The position numbers were made by a program, and so were the translations under genes. Positions 1 to 6,264 of a stretch of 16,218 nt of DNA are shown here, one piece after another. Source of the DNA: Alphaproteobacteria bacterium. GTDB taxonomy: Bacteria > Pseudomonadota > Alphaproteobacteria > VGEJ01. The notes under the pieces are model-generated. The model did no database searches and was not told the DNA's origin. It worked only from the letters and a program-made list of their open reading frames with translations. The DNA lies in the NCBI GenBank assembly GCA_016869335.1, contig VGEJ01000022.1, positions 1 through 16,218 of the forward strand, read 5' to 3'. How positions within the stretch are numbered: the first letter of the stretch is position 1; each line of letters begins with the position of its first letter.

Positions 1-367
1 CACCGATCACGCGGGCTTCGATATCGGCGAACAACACCGGGGCGCAGTCGGCCGTCAGGATGCCGAGGGCGAGGCCGGCCTCGCGGGTGACCATCGCATC
101 GGCGCGCGGCAGCGCGCCAAACGCCCATGCCTCGGTCGTCGCGACGGCGATGTTGCTGTGATGCTGGTAGACCGTGCACAGCCGCTCCGGCGCCAGGTCG
201 AGCCGCGCGAGGGCGCGCCGCCGGTTGATGTGAACACGCTCCGGCTCGTCGCGCGAGCCGAGGCCGCAGTTGAGCGAGGTGTAGATGCCCTCCGAGACCC
301 CGCCGAGGCGGGTGAAGAAGCCATGGCGCAGGGCCGGCTCGACCTCGAGGAGCGGGGCGGTCAGCAC
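1..367 (-). CDS. pgeF: Laccase-domain (PgeF/YfiH) protein, partial
   Basis: The minus-strand frame from a GTG at 367 runs off the left edge, so only the first ~122 residues are present. It shows the family's N-terminal signatures: RHGFFTRLGGVSEG, then LNCGLGSRDEP, a VYQHHSN segment (the family's zinc-binding His region) and ILTADCAPVLFAD near the edge, carrying the conserved Cys metal ligand. The family (once called polyphenol oxidase) consists of cytosolic purine-nucleoside-acting or multicopper-like enzymes and has been linked to cell-wall precursor fidelity in E. coli. The GTG overlaps the stop of the upstream methyltransferase gene by 7 nt, so the two are almost certainly co-transcribed with lgt. 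There is no clear ribosome binding site, so the exact start is less certain than the identity. Confidence 0.85.
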   Translation of the reverse strand, partial: MLTAPLLEVEPALRHGFFTRLGGVSEGIYTSLNCGLGSRDEPERVHINRRRALARLDLAPERLCTVYQHHSNIAVATTEAWAFGALPRADAMVTREAGLALGILTADCAPVLFADIEARVIG

Positions 368-1455
368 GGGCGGGGAAGACCCGGCAGGTCGGTCAGGGCG
401 GGGTGAGCGATGGCGAGCACCTTGAACAGACTGCCCATCTGGCCGGGGTCGGTCAATCGCGCCGCGCCGCTCCGTAGCGCCGCGCGCTGAGCGGGCGTCG
501 CCCCGCGCTCCAAGGCGGTCAGCCGCTCGGCAATGCCGAGGGCGCCGAAGAACACGCCTTGCTCGATCGGGCCAAGAGTGATCGCGCCCGCCCGCCGAGC
601 CGCAGCCGCCAGCGCGCCGAAGTCGACGTGGGCGGCCAGGTCGGCCTCGCCCGGTGCCGCCAGCACCGGGTGGCTGCCGTGGCGGCGGACGGCCTGCAGC
701 GTCTCGTGGAGCCGGGTCGTGGCGGTGCCATAATCGACGATCAGTGCCGCGCCGCCGGCGCGGGCCACCCGCTCGCCGATCTCCTGCGCCAACGCCAGCC
801 CGCCGGGACAGACCTCGACGATGCTCTGCAACGGTGCGCCCGCGACCGAGACCGGCGCGCCCATGCCGCTCTCGGGGACGGCGAGGGGCGAGAGGACGAA
901 GCGGAAGCCCGCGCCGTCCGCGGTGAGGGCGATCAGCCGCTCGTGCCAGCCCGTTAGCCCGCGCTGGAACTGGCGCACCGCCAGCGCGTCGAACAACTCG
1001 TTGGCGAGCAGGAGGAGCGGCGCGTCCGGAACCTCGGCGAGGCGCTCGCACCAGCGCACGGGAATGCCGCGCAGGGTCTCGGCCTGCACCGCCCGCAACG
1101 TCGGGCTCGTTTCGACGAGGTGGATTTCGACCGCGGCGCACATGGCGGGCACCGCGGCCATGGCGCGCAGCGCATCCGCCATCAGCGTCCCGCGCCCGGG
1201 GCCGAGCTCGACCAGTACCGCGCGCGGCGGCCGGCCCATCAGCTCCCAGGTCGCGGCGCACCAAAGGCCTAGCAGTTCGCCGAATATCTGCGACACCTCT
1301 GGCGCGGTGATGAAGTCACCGCTCAGCCCGATGGGTTGGCGCCGGGTGTAGTAGCCGTGTTCCGGGTCGCCGAGTGCGGCCGCCATGTACGTGGCGACGC
1401 TGATCGGGCCCGCCTGGCGAATCGCGGCGGCGATCCGGCGGCCGAGCGCGTTCAC
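361..1455 (-). CDS. MidA/NDUFAF7-family class I SAM-dependent methyltransferase (DUF185)
   Basis: The product is 364 aa from a GTG at 1455. The frame stays open further upstream, but that extension is antisense to lgt, whereas this GTG forms a GTGA overlap with the lgt stop. Family hallmarks are visible: SVATYMAAALGDPEHGYYT (residues ~20-37), GDFITAPEVSQIFGELLGLW (~46-65) and the SAM-binding motif VLVELGPGRGTLMADAL (~80-96). The mitochondrial homologue NDUFAF7 methylates an arginine of a complex I subunit during assembly; a similar role in bacteria is plausible but not shown here. The gene lies between lgt and the pgeF-type gene in one minus-strand operon. Identity of the family is firm; the substrate is unknown. 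Confidence 0.9.
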   Translation of the reverse strand: MNALGRRIAAAIRQAGPISVATYMAAALGDPEHGYYTRRQPIGLSGDFITAPEVSQIFGELLGLWCAATWELMGRPPRAVLVELGPGRGTLMADALRAMAAVPAMCAAVEIHLVETSPTLRAVQAETLRGIPVRWCERLAEVPDAPLLLLANELFDALAVRQFQRGLTGWHERLIALTADGAGFRFVLSPLAVPESGMGAPVSVAGAPLQSIVEVCPGGLALAQEIGERVARAGGAALIVDYGTATTRLHETLQAVRRHGSHPVLAAPGEADLAAHVDFGALAAAARRAGAITLGPIEQGVFFGALGIAERLTALERGATPAQRAALRSGAARLTDPGQMGSLFKVLAIAHPALTDLPGLPRPC

Positions 1456-2270
1456 GGCCGTGCCGCGAGCGGACGCGCCGCGCCGCGCCAGATCAGGTAC
1501 AGCCCCGCCGCCAGCATGGGCAGCGACAGAAGCTGGCCGAGCGTGGCCCCCGCGGCCAGGAACCCGATCTGGGCATCGGGCTCGCGAAACAGCTCGCCGA
1601 TGCCGCGGGCCACCGCGTAGCCGGTCAGGAAGATGCCGGTCAGGAGCCCCGGCCGCTCCCGCCACGCCCGGCGGCGCCAGGCGAGGGCGAGCAGCACAAA
1701 CAGCACCACCCCCTCGAGCGCCGCCTCGTAGAGCTGGCTCGGGTGACGCGGCTCGGGTCCTCCGGCCGGAAACACCATGGCCCAGGGCGCGGTGCTCGGC
1801 CGTCCGTACAGCTCACCGTTGACGAAGTTGGCGAGCCGGCCGAAGAACAGCCCGATCGGCGTGGCGCAGGCGATCGGGTCGGCCAGCCGCAGCACGGCGA
1901 TCCGGCGCTGGCGGGCGAACAGAACGATGGCCACAGCGACCCCGATCAGGCCGCCGTGGAACGACATGCCGCCGCGCCAGATGTAGAGCGCCTCGAGCGG
2001 CCGCTCGAGGTAGTAGTCGAGGTTGTAGAACACGACCGAGCCGAGCCGACCGCCCAGCACGACCGCAATCACCGCCCACACCAGGAAGTCGTCGACATCG
2101 CTGCGCTTGAATGCGCTCTCACCGCGGCAGAGCCACACGACGTAGCGCCAGCCGAGCACCAGCCCGACGATGTAGGCGAGCGCATACCAGCGCAGCGCGA
2201 ACGGGCCGATGGCGATCGCGACGGGATCGATCGCCGGGTAGGCAATGACGAACGCAGGGAGGCCGGGCAT
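1452..2270 (-). CDS. lgt: Prolipoprotein diacylglyceryl transferase
   Basis: This 272-aa integral membrane enzyme transfers diacylglycerol from phosphatidylglycerol to the lipobox cysteine of prelipoproteins, the first step of lipoprotein maturation. The sequence shows several hydrophobic helices and the Lgt core: YIWRGGMSFHGGLIG with His105, then FFGRLANFVNGELYGR with Arg145, Asn148 and Glu153, matching E. coli His103, Arg143, Asn146 and Glu151 with a constant offset of two. HPSQLYEA follows, also typical. The ATG at 2270 begins MPGLPAFVIAYPAIDP, the usual Lgt N-terminus, so the longer open frame upstream is rejected. It heads the operon with the methyltransferase and pgeF-type genes, and pgsA at the other end of the window supplies its lipid donor pathway. 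Confidence 0.97.
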   Translation of the reverse strand: MPGLPAFVIAYPAIDPVAIAIGPFALRWYALAYIVGLVLGWRYVVWLCRGESAFKRSDVDDFLVWAVIAVVLGGRLGSVVFYNLDYYLERPLEALYIWRGGMSFHGGLIGVAVAIVLFARQRRIAVLRLADPIACATPIGLFFGRLANFVNGELYGRPSTAPWAMVFPAGGPEPRHPSQLYEAALEGVVLFVLLALAWRRRAWRERPGLLTGIFLTGYAVARGIGELFREPDAQIGFLAAGATLGQLLSLPMLAAGLYLIWRGAARPLAARP

Positions 2271-2279
2271 GTGGCGCCG

Positions 2280-2309
2280 CTTATAGGCCGCAGCGGCCGG
2301 CGCCGGCAA
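2280..2309 (-). promoter_or_regulatory. Possible promoter for the lgt operon
   Basis: Reading the minus strand, TTGCCG (2309-2304) lies 18 nt before TATAAG (2285-2280), a reasonable sigma-70-like pair. Transcription would begin near 2273, almost at the lgt ATG (2270), leaving little or no leader; no Shine-Dalgarno is seen there. Prediction by eye only. Confidence 0.35.
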
Positions 2310-2320
2310 GGCGCCCGCGC

Positions 2321-2349
2321 TTGTCAGGCGCGGCCGATCCCGCCATATA
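2321..2349 (+). promoter_or_regulatory. Possible ubiK promoter
   Basis: TTGTCA (2321-2326) is followed after 17 nt by CATATA (2344-2349), or after 19 nt by TATACG. This places transcription start about 25 nt before the ubiK ATG, leaving room for the GGAG ribosome binding site at 2371-2374. It is back to back with the proposed lgt promoter in the same 111-bp intergenic space. Confidence 0.4.
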
Positions 2350-2381
2350 CGGGTCAGTCTCTCGCACACTGGAGCGGCGCC

Positions 2382-2684
2382 ATGCAGACACAGAACCGAT
2401 TGCTCGACGATCTGGCACGCCTGACGACCAGCGCGCTCGGGACGCTCAAGGATGCCCGCGCCGAGGTCGAAGCGCGGGTGCGCGAGCAGATCGAGCGCGG
2501 GCTCGCGCGCATGGATCTGGTCACCCGCGAGGAGTTCGAGGTGGTCAAGGCCATGGCCGCGAAGGCGCGGGCCGAGAACGAGGCGCTGCGGGAGCGCCTG
2601 GCCGCCCTGGAGAAGCGCGTGCGCCGCCGCAAGAAGCGGCGCACGCCGGCGGCCGCGCCCGGAGAAACGCCGGCCGCGTCTTAG
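2382..2684 (+). CDS. ubiK: UbiK-family (BMFP, YqiC-like) ubiquinone biosynthesis accessory factor
   Basis: The product is 100 aa, starting at ATG 2382 behind GGAG at 2371-2374. It matches the small UbiK/BMFP architecture: an amphipathic N-terminal half beginning MQTQNRLLDDLARLTTSALG, then the conserved MDLVTREEFEVVKAMAAKA segment leading into a C-terminal coiled coil (RAENEALRERLAALEKRV), and a strongly basic tail (RRRKKRR). In E. coli and Salmonella UbiK helps the aerobic ubiquinone biosynthesis proteins, associates with lipids and forms trimers through the coiled coil. It diverges from the lgt operon, and its TAG stop overlaps the stop of the convergent downstream gene by 4 bp. The basic Ala/Pro-rich C-terminus is an extension beyond the recognisable domain. 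Confidence 0.88.
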   Translation: MQTQNRLLDDLARLTTSALGTLKDARAEVEARVREQIERGLARMDLVTREEFEVVKAMAAKARAENEALRERLAALEKRVRRRKKRRTPAAAPGETPAAS

Positions 2685-3268
2685 CGGAACAGCTCGTAGA
2701 GCGTCGCCTGGTCGGGCAGGCCCGTTTCGGCGAGCTTGCGCTCGCGCTGGAAGGCCTGGAGGGCCGCTCGGGTGGCGGGGCCGAACGCGCCGTCGGGCGT
2801 GCCCGTGTAGTACCCGAACTCCTTGAGCCGATCCTGGGCGGCACGCAGCACGTCGCGGAACAGCGTGATGGACTGCTCGCCCTCCTTGATGTCGAGCGAT
2901 TCCGAACGGATGCGGAGCCGCGTCGGCGCCAGCGCCTGGATCATGGCGCCGACGGCATTGGCGAACGGCGTCGCCGGGTTGGCCTTGCAGTAGTTCTCCA
3001 AGAGCGCCGCCAAGAGGTCGAGCGATTGCCACGGCGCGATGTCGAAGGTCTCATCGGCGAACTGGTTGTAGCCGGAGAGGAAGCCGGCGAGCCAGCCCCC
3101 GAACAGCGCGTAGGTCTTGGACTGCGCCGCGCGCTCCTTGACGTACTGCTCGCACGAGCCGCTGCCCGCGCCCTTGATGACGAACTCGCCCGTGGCCGTC
3201 GCGGCGCCAGCCGGCGCGAGCGGGACGAGCAGCAGGCAGGCGGCGAGGGCCGGGACGGTCAGTTTCAT
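2681..3268 (-). CDS. Exported protein with C-terminal peptidoglycan-binding domain
   Basis: The product is 195 aa. ATG 3268 was chosen over an upstream ATG (3292) because it begins a clean signal peptide (MKLTVPALAACLLLVPLAPA, cleavage near AGAA) and has GGAAG seven nt upstream. After the signal, residues ~35-115 form a helical region with Cys pairs and the pattern CEQYVKERA...GGWLAGFLSGYNQF...LLENYCKANP, resembling the small periplasmic HdeA/Rap1a-like helical fold. The last ~60 residues (FRDVLRAAQDRLKEFGYYTG, DGAFGPATRAALQAFQRERK) are a standard PG_binding_1 domain. No catalytic domain is present, so this is a periplasmic wall-binding protein of unknown role. Fold assignment of the N-terminal half is tentative. 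Confidence 0.85.
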   Translation of the reverse strand: MKLTVPALAACLLLVPLAPAGAATATGEFVIKGAGSGSCEQYVKERAAQSKTYALFGGWLAGFLSGYNQFADETFDIAPWQSLDLLAALLENYCKANPATPFANAVGAMIQALAPTRLRIRSESLDIKEGEQSITLFRDVLRAAQDRLKEFGYYTGTPDGAFGPATRAALQAFQRERKLAETGLPDQATLYELFR

Positions 3269-3331
3269 GCGCAGACTTCCACGCTGGGGCAACCGGCCGC
3301 ATTGTAGGGAGGCAGCCCGACAACGCCAGCC

Positions 3332-3547
3332 CTATCGCACCCGCCCCCGCCCGCGTCCCCCAATCAGGAGCAGGACGCCCAACCCACCCGCCAGCAGCAT
3401 GAGACTCCCCGGTTCCGGTACCTGCACGGTCAGCTGAATCTTCTGACGCTGCCCTCGCGTTCGACGACGGAACGTTGAAGCTGCCCGCGGCCGCGACGCT
3501 CAAGCTGGAGAACGGCACCGCCAGCGGAACCGGACTGAGGCTCTCCC
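3332..3547 (-). pseudogene. Truncated, frameshifted PEP-CTERM protein gene remnant
   Basis: On the minus strand a frame ending at the TAG 3334-3332 encodes KIQLTVQ followed by VPEPGSLMLLAGGLGVLL and a Gly/Arg-rich end (LIGGRGRGRVR). This is a textbook PEP-CTERM sorting tail: Val-Pro-Glu-Pro, one transmembrane helix, then arginines. Going upstream the frame is lost within ~3450-3475, but the adjacent frame carries coherent beta-rich protein sequence (SPVPLAVPFSSLSVAAAGSF, then NVPSS) up to about 3545. Beyond that the sequence becomes an IS3 transposase fragment. So this is the C-terminal stub of an exported, exosortase-processed protein, broken by at least one frameshift and a truncation, with no start codon or signal peptide left. 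Confidence 0.7.
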
Positions 3548-3562
3548 GCCATCAATTACCTC

Positions 3563-3643
3563 GATGCTGCTGGCGAAGCCGTCGAATTCGCCACCCTCGA
3601 ATGGGTCAACTGGTTCAACCATCGCCGGCTGCTGGAAGCCTAG
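3563..3643 (+). mobile_element. IS3-family transposase (OrfB) C-terminal remnant
   Basis: The plus-strand frame 3572-3643 reads GEA followed by VEFATLEWVNWFNHRRLLE and a TAG stop at 3641-3643. This closely matches the well-known C-terminal segment of IS3-family DDE transposases, usually (E)AVEFATLEWVDWFNNRRLLEPIG. Only about 25 codons survive; there is no DDE core, OrfA or visible inverted repeat. It abuts the truncated PEP-CTERM gene, in antisense orientation to it, which suggests the element entered or recombined at that gene and was then mostly deleted. Confidence 0.7.
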
Positions 3644-3693
3644 AGACGTGGCCGCTGGGCGCGCCCCGCCGAGCAGAACCGGGAAACAGAGCG

Positions 3694-4524
3694 TCAGAAC
3701 CGGCCGGCCTGGTAGTCGCGGATCGAGTCCAGGATCTCGTCCTGGGTGTTCATCACGAACGGGCCGTAGCGCGCGATCGGCTCCCCGAGCGGCCGGCCGG
3801 CGATGAGGAGGAGGCGGACGGCGCCCGCAGGTGCGGCGAGCATCACCGTATCGCCTGCAGTCAGCTCGGCCAGCGTCTCGGCCGGCACGGCGGTGCCGGC
3901 GATGTCGGCGGTGCCCTCGAAGACATAGCTGAGCGCCGTATGGGTCGCCCGCACCGCGGCCTGCCAGCGTGCGCCGGCGGCCAACGCGACATCGAGGTAG
4001 AGCGGCGCCACCGCGATGCCGCTCACCGGCCCGGTCAGGCCCCCGGCTTCGCCCGCCACGACGCGCAGCCGCACGCCCGGTGCCACCTCGGCCTCGGGGA
4101 TCGCCTCGGGCGGAATGTCCTGATAGCGCGGCTCCTGCATCTTGTCGGCGGCCGGCAGGTTGACCCAGAGCTGGAAGCCCGCCATGAGGCCATCGGTTTG
4201 CTCGGGCATCTCGGAGTGGATGATGCCGCGGCCGGCGGTCATCCACTGCACGCTGCCGGCGCGCAGGTGGCCGGTGCGGCCGGTCGAGTCTTGGTGGCGC
4301 ATCGCGCCGGCCAACATGTAGGTGACGGTCTCGAAGCCGCGGTGCGGGTGCGGCGGAAAACCGGCGATGTAGTCGTCGGCGCGATCGGAGCGGAACGAGT
4401 CGAGCAGGAGGAAGGGATCGCAATGCGGCATGGCCGGCGAGCCGATCACCCGCTTGAGCCGCACCCCGGCGCCGTCGCTCGCCGCGACCGCCGCCACCAG
4501 GCGCACCACGCTTCGCTCCGTCAT
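3694..4524 (-). CDS. Pirin family protein (bicupin)
   Basis: The product is 276 aa from ATG 4524, preceded by GGAGGG about 5 nt upstream; a longer in-frame start at 4566 lacks this. The N-terminal cupin carries the pirin signature FPPHPHRGFETVTYMLAG and WMTAGRGIIHSEMP, supplying the four metal ligands His59, His61, His103 and Glu105. A C-terminal pirin cupin follows (residues ~170-265). Bacterial pirins are cytosolic iron-binding proteins; some, such as E. coli YhhW, have quercetinase activity and others modulate partner enzymes. The gene stands alone; its 3' end is 51 bp from the IS3 remnant. Family is certain, biological role open. Confidence 0.93.
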   Translation of the reverse strand: MTERSVVRLVAAVAASDGAGVRLKRVIGSPAMPHCDPFLLLDSFRSDRADDYIAGFPPHPHRGFETVTYMLAGAMRHQDSTGRTGHLRAGSVQWMTAGRGIIHSEMPEQTDGLMAGFQLWVNLPAADKMQEPRYQDIPPEAIPEAEVAPGVRLRVVAGEAGGLTGPVSGIAVAPLYLDVALAAGARWQAAVRATHTALSYVFEGTADIAGTAVPAETLAELTAGDTVMLAAPAGAVRLLLIAGRPLGEPIARYGPFVMNTQDEILDSIRDYQAGRF

Positions 4525-4643
4525 CCCGCCCTCCGCACCGGCACGCGCCGCACCAAGCCTTAGCACGATGGCGCGCGTCTGCCAGGATGCGCAACTCTAA
4601 ACCGAATGGTAAAATGTCGGCGGGGCCACCAGAGGACACCTGC

Positions 4644-4943
4644 ATGGACTTCCTGATCCAGTACCGCATCCGCGAGGGCGCCGAGGCCGCTCAGGACGCG
4701 GCCGTCCGCGCGTTCGTCGCCGCGATCCGCGCCACCGGCGATGCGGCCTGCCGCTACACCGTCTACCGCCGGCAAGACGACGGCCGCGCTTTCGTGCATC
4801 ACGCCTGGCTGGCGGACCAGGCAGCCTTCGCGCGCTTCCAGGCGCAGCCGCACTTCAAGGCGTTCGCCGATGGCCTCGGCGCCCGGGTCGAGGCCCCGCC
4901 GACGGTAGCACGGCTCGACCCGGTGATTTCGAGCGGCGGCTGA
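4644..4943 (+). CDS. ABM-domain (antibiotic biosynthesis monooxygenase-like) small protein
   Basis: The product is 99 aa from ATG 4644 with AGAGGA at 4631-4636 as ribosome binding site. The layout is that of the dimeric alpha/beta-barrel ABM fold: a first strand (MDFLIQYRIREGAE), a long helix (DAAVRAFVAAIRATG), then CRYTVYRRQDDGRAFVHHAWLADQAAFARFQAQPHFKAF, which is the typical strand-strand-helix-H-F arrangement of YgiN-like quinol monooxygenases. It is transcribed divergently from pirin, which also has quinol/flavonoid-oxidising relatives, but a functional link is only suggested by position. Substrate unknown. Confidence 0.8.
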   Translation: MDFLIQYRIREGAEAAQDAAVRAFVAAIRATGDAACRYTVYRRQDDGRAFVHHAWLADQAAFARFQAQPHFKAFADGLGARVEAPPTVARLDPVISSGG

Positions 4944-5002
4944 CGCCCGTCACTCGGCTGCTTCGGTCCGCGCCCGTGACCAGCGTCGGGGGGGCGCGCG
5001 CT

Positions 5003-5419
5003 TCAGCCCTTGAGGGCGTCCACTCCAGCCTGGGCGATGCGCGCGTCGTCGCCCGAGGCGACCCCGCTCACGCCGATGCCGCCGACGATCGCGTTCCCAG
5101 CGGTGATCGGCAGGCCGCCTTCCAGCGGCACGATCTCGGGAATGGTGAGGAGGGCGCTGCGGCCGCCGGTGATGATGTCTTCGAGCACCTTGGTCGGCCG
5201 GCCGAATCGAGCGGCCGTGCGCGCCTTGCCGTAGGCGGTGAGCGCCGTGGCCGCGCCGGCGCCGTCGATGCGGGTGAGATGCACCAGGCTGCCGCCGGCA
5301 TCGACGATCGCGATCGACACGTTCCACTTGTTGTCCTTGGCCTTCTTCTCGGCCGCCGCCATGATTGCCTTGGCGCCGGCCTGCGTGAGCCGCTTGGTCG
5401 ACTTGAGGTGCTTGGCCAC
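5003..5419 (-). CDS. GlcG/HbpS-type heme-binding (DUF336) family protein
   Basis: The product is 138 aa. I place the start at GTG 5419 because GGGGGAGG lies 5 nt upstream and the protein then begins (M)AKHLKSTKRLTQAGAK, the usual family N-terminus; an ATG five codons further upstream (5434) would put the Shine-Dalgarno inside the gene. Conserved segments are VSIAIVDAGGSLVHLTRIDGA, TALTAYGKARTAARFGRPTK, VPLEGGLPI and a GAIGVSG-like GGIGVSGVASGDDA. Members bind heme or corrinoids or sit beside glycolate oxidase genes; no glc genes are present here. There is no signal peptide, so it is presumably cytosolic. It converges with the ABM protein gene across ~60 bp. Confidence 0.88.
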   Translation of the reverse strand: MAKHLKSTKRLTQAGAKAIMAAAEKKAKDNKWNVSIAIVDAGGSLVHLTRIDGAGAATALTAYGKARTAARFGRPTKVLEDIITGGRSALLTIPEIVPLEGGLPITAGNAIVGGIGVSGVASGDDARIAQAGVDALKG

Positions 5420-5535
5420 GGTTGCCTCCCCCATCTTGTGTTGGCGTTGAGCGGCGCGCATCCTAGGGCATTCGCGGCCACTCGGCCACCGGCTCGCATG
5501 CCAAGCGGCGCCTGTGCGGCGGCAGCGCGATCGGG

Positions 5536-5652
5536 TAGGATGGCGCCGCGCCTGGATCATCCCCGTGCATCGCTGCGCTCGCCGGGTGCGGCGTCATTAC
5601 GCCCGGCAATGTCCCGATAACGGCGGACGGCGGCCGTCCCGCGGCGGCGAGT
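5536..5652 (+). other. Probable out-of-frame lipoprotein signal upstream of the cupredoxin-like gene
   Basis: In the reading frame of the downstream gene this stretch reads PCIAALAGCGVITPGNVPI, where LAGC is a good lipobox followed by a flexible linker. However the frame is closed by a TAG at 5536-5538 and contains no ATG, GTG or TTG before GTG 5653. An ATG in a neighbouring frame (5540) begins MAPRL, so a one-base indel near 5543-5570 would join a start to the lipobox. It could be a real frameshift mutation or a sequencing/assembly error. The gap 5420-5539 upstream shows nothing else clear beyond a weak -10-like TAGGAT at 5536-5541. Confidence 0.4.
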
Positions 5653-6264
5653 GTGCTGCCGCTCCTGTCGGCCAGGGGCGCGGGCGGCGCGGTCGCTTCG
5701 CCCGAAGCCGCACTCCTCGGGGTCGATTGGCGGGATGCCGAACGGCTAACCGTGACGATGGTGGACTTCAGCTTCGCACCCGATCACTTGGAGCTCCGCG
5801 CCGGCGTGCCCTACCGGCTCCGCCTGCGCAATCAGGGCGAGCGGGCGCATGGCTTTCACGCCAGCGGTTTCTTCGCGGCCATCGCGCTCGGGGGTGTCCG
5901 GGCGGTGCCCTTCGCCGGTCCGGTCCAGGACCCTGCGGCTGCTGGCGCCGTGGCCCTGACGACCATCGACGGCCGAACCGTGGTCTATCTGCCGGTGGCG
6001 GCGGCAGCAGCCGCGTACGCGCGGGCGCCGGCCCGCCAGCTGCTCGAGGCCGGCGCAGCCTCAGCGCCGGAACCGGCCGCACCGGCCGGCGATGGTCCGA
6101 ACGGCCGCGCGGCCGTAGGCCCCGAGACGGTCGAGGATATCCGGCTGGAGCCGTATCAGGAGGTCGAGATCGACCTGGTGCCGATCGCGCGCGGCGCCTA
6201 CCCCTTCCGCTCCTCGCTCTACGGTTTTGTCCGCGGCATGTACGGCCGCATCACGGTCGACTAG
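5653..6264 (+). CDS. Cupredoxin-fold protein lacking copper ligands, probable lipoprotein
   Basis: This is a 203-aa frame from GTG 5653, the first usable start in frame. The segment LTVTMVDFSFAPDHLELRAGVPYRLRLRNQGERAHGFHA is the usual opening of cupredoxin domains, and the C-terminus (ARGAYPFRSSLYGFVRGMYGRITVD) mirrors the ligand loop of plastocyanin-like proteins, with a ~60-residue insertion between. There is no cysteine at all in the 203 residues, and the loop has Ser and Phe where a type 1 copper Cys and His would be expected, so copper binding is unlikely. The real N-terminus probably lies upstream (see 5536-5652). Its stop codon is shared, as CTAG, with the convergent FNT gene. Role unknown. 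Confidence 0.65.
   Translation: MLPLLSARGAGGAVASPEAALLGVDWRDAERLTVTMVDFSFAPDHLELRAGVPYRLRLRNQGERAHGFHASGFFAAIALGGVRAVPFAGPVQDPAAAGAVALTTIDGRTVVYLPVAAAAAAYARAPARQLLEAGAASAPEPAAPAGDGPNGRAAVGPETVEDIRLEPYQEVEIDLVPIARGAYPFRSSLYGFVRGMYGRITVD

Noticed and set aside
1743..2381. Open frame extending far upstream of ubiK on the plus strand
   Set aside because: It is antisense to lgt; the ATG at 2382 with a GGAG site and the known UbiK length mark the true start.
3500..3660. Minus-strand peptide MVEPVDPFEGGEFDGFASS continuing towards the PEP-CTERM remnant
   Set aside because: At first it looked like the N-terminal part of the secreted protein, but it is exactly antisense to the IS3 transposase C-terminus, which is a much stronger match.
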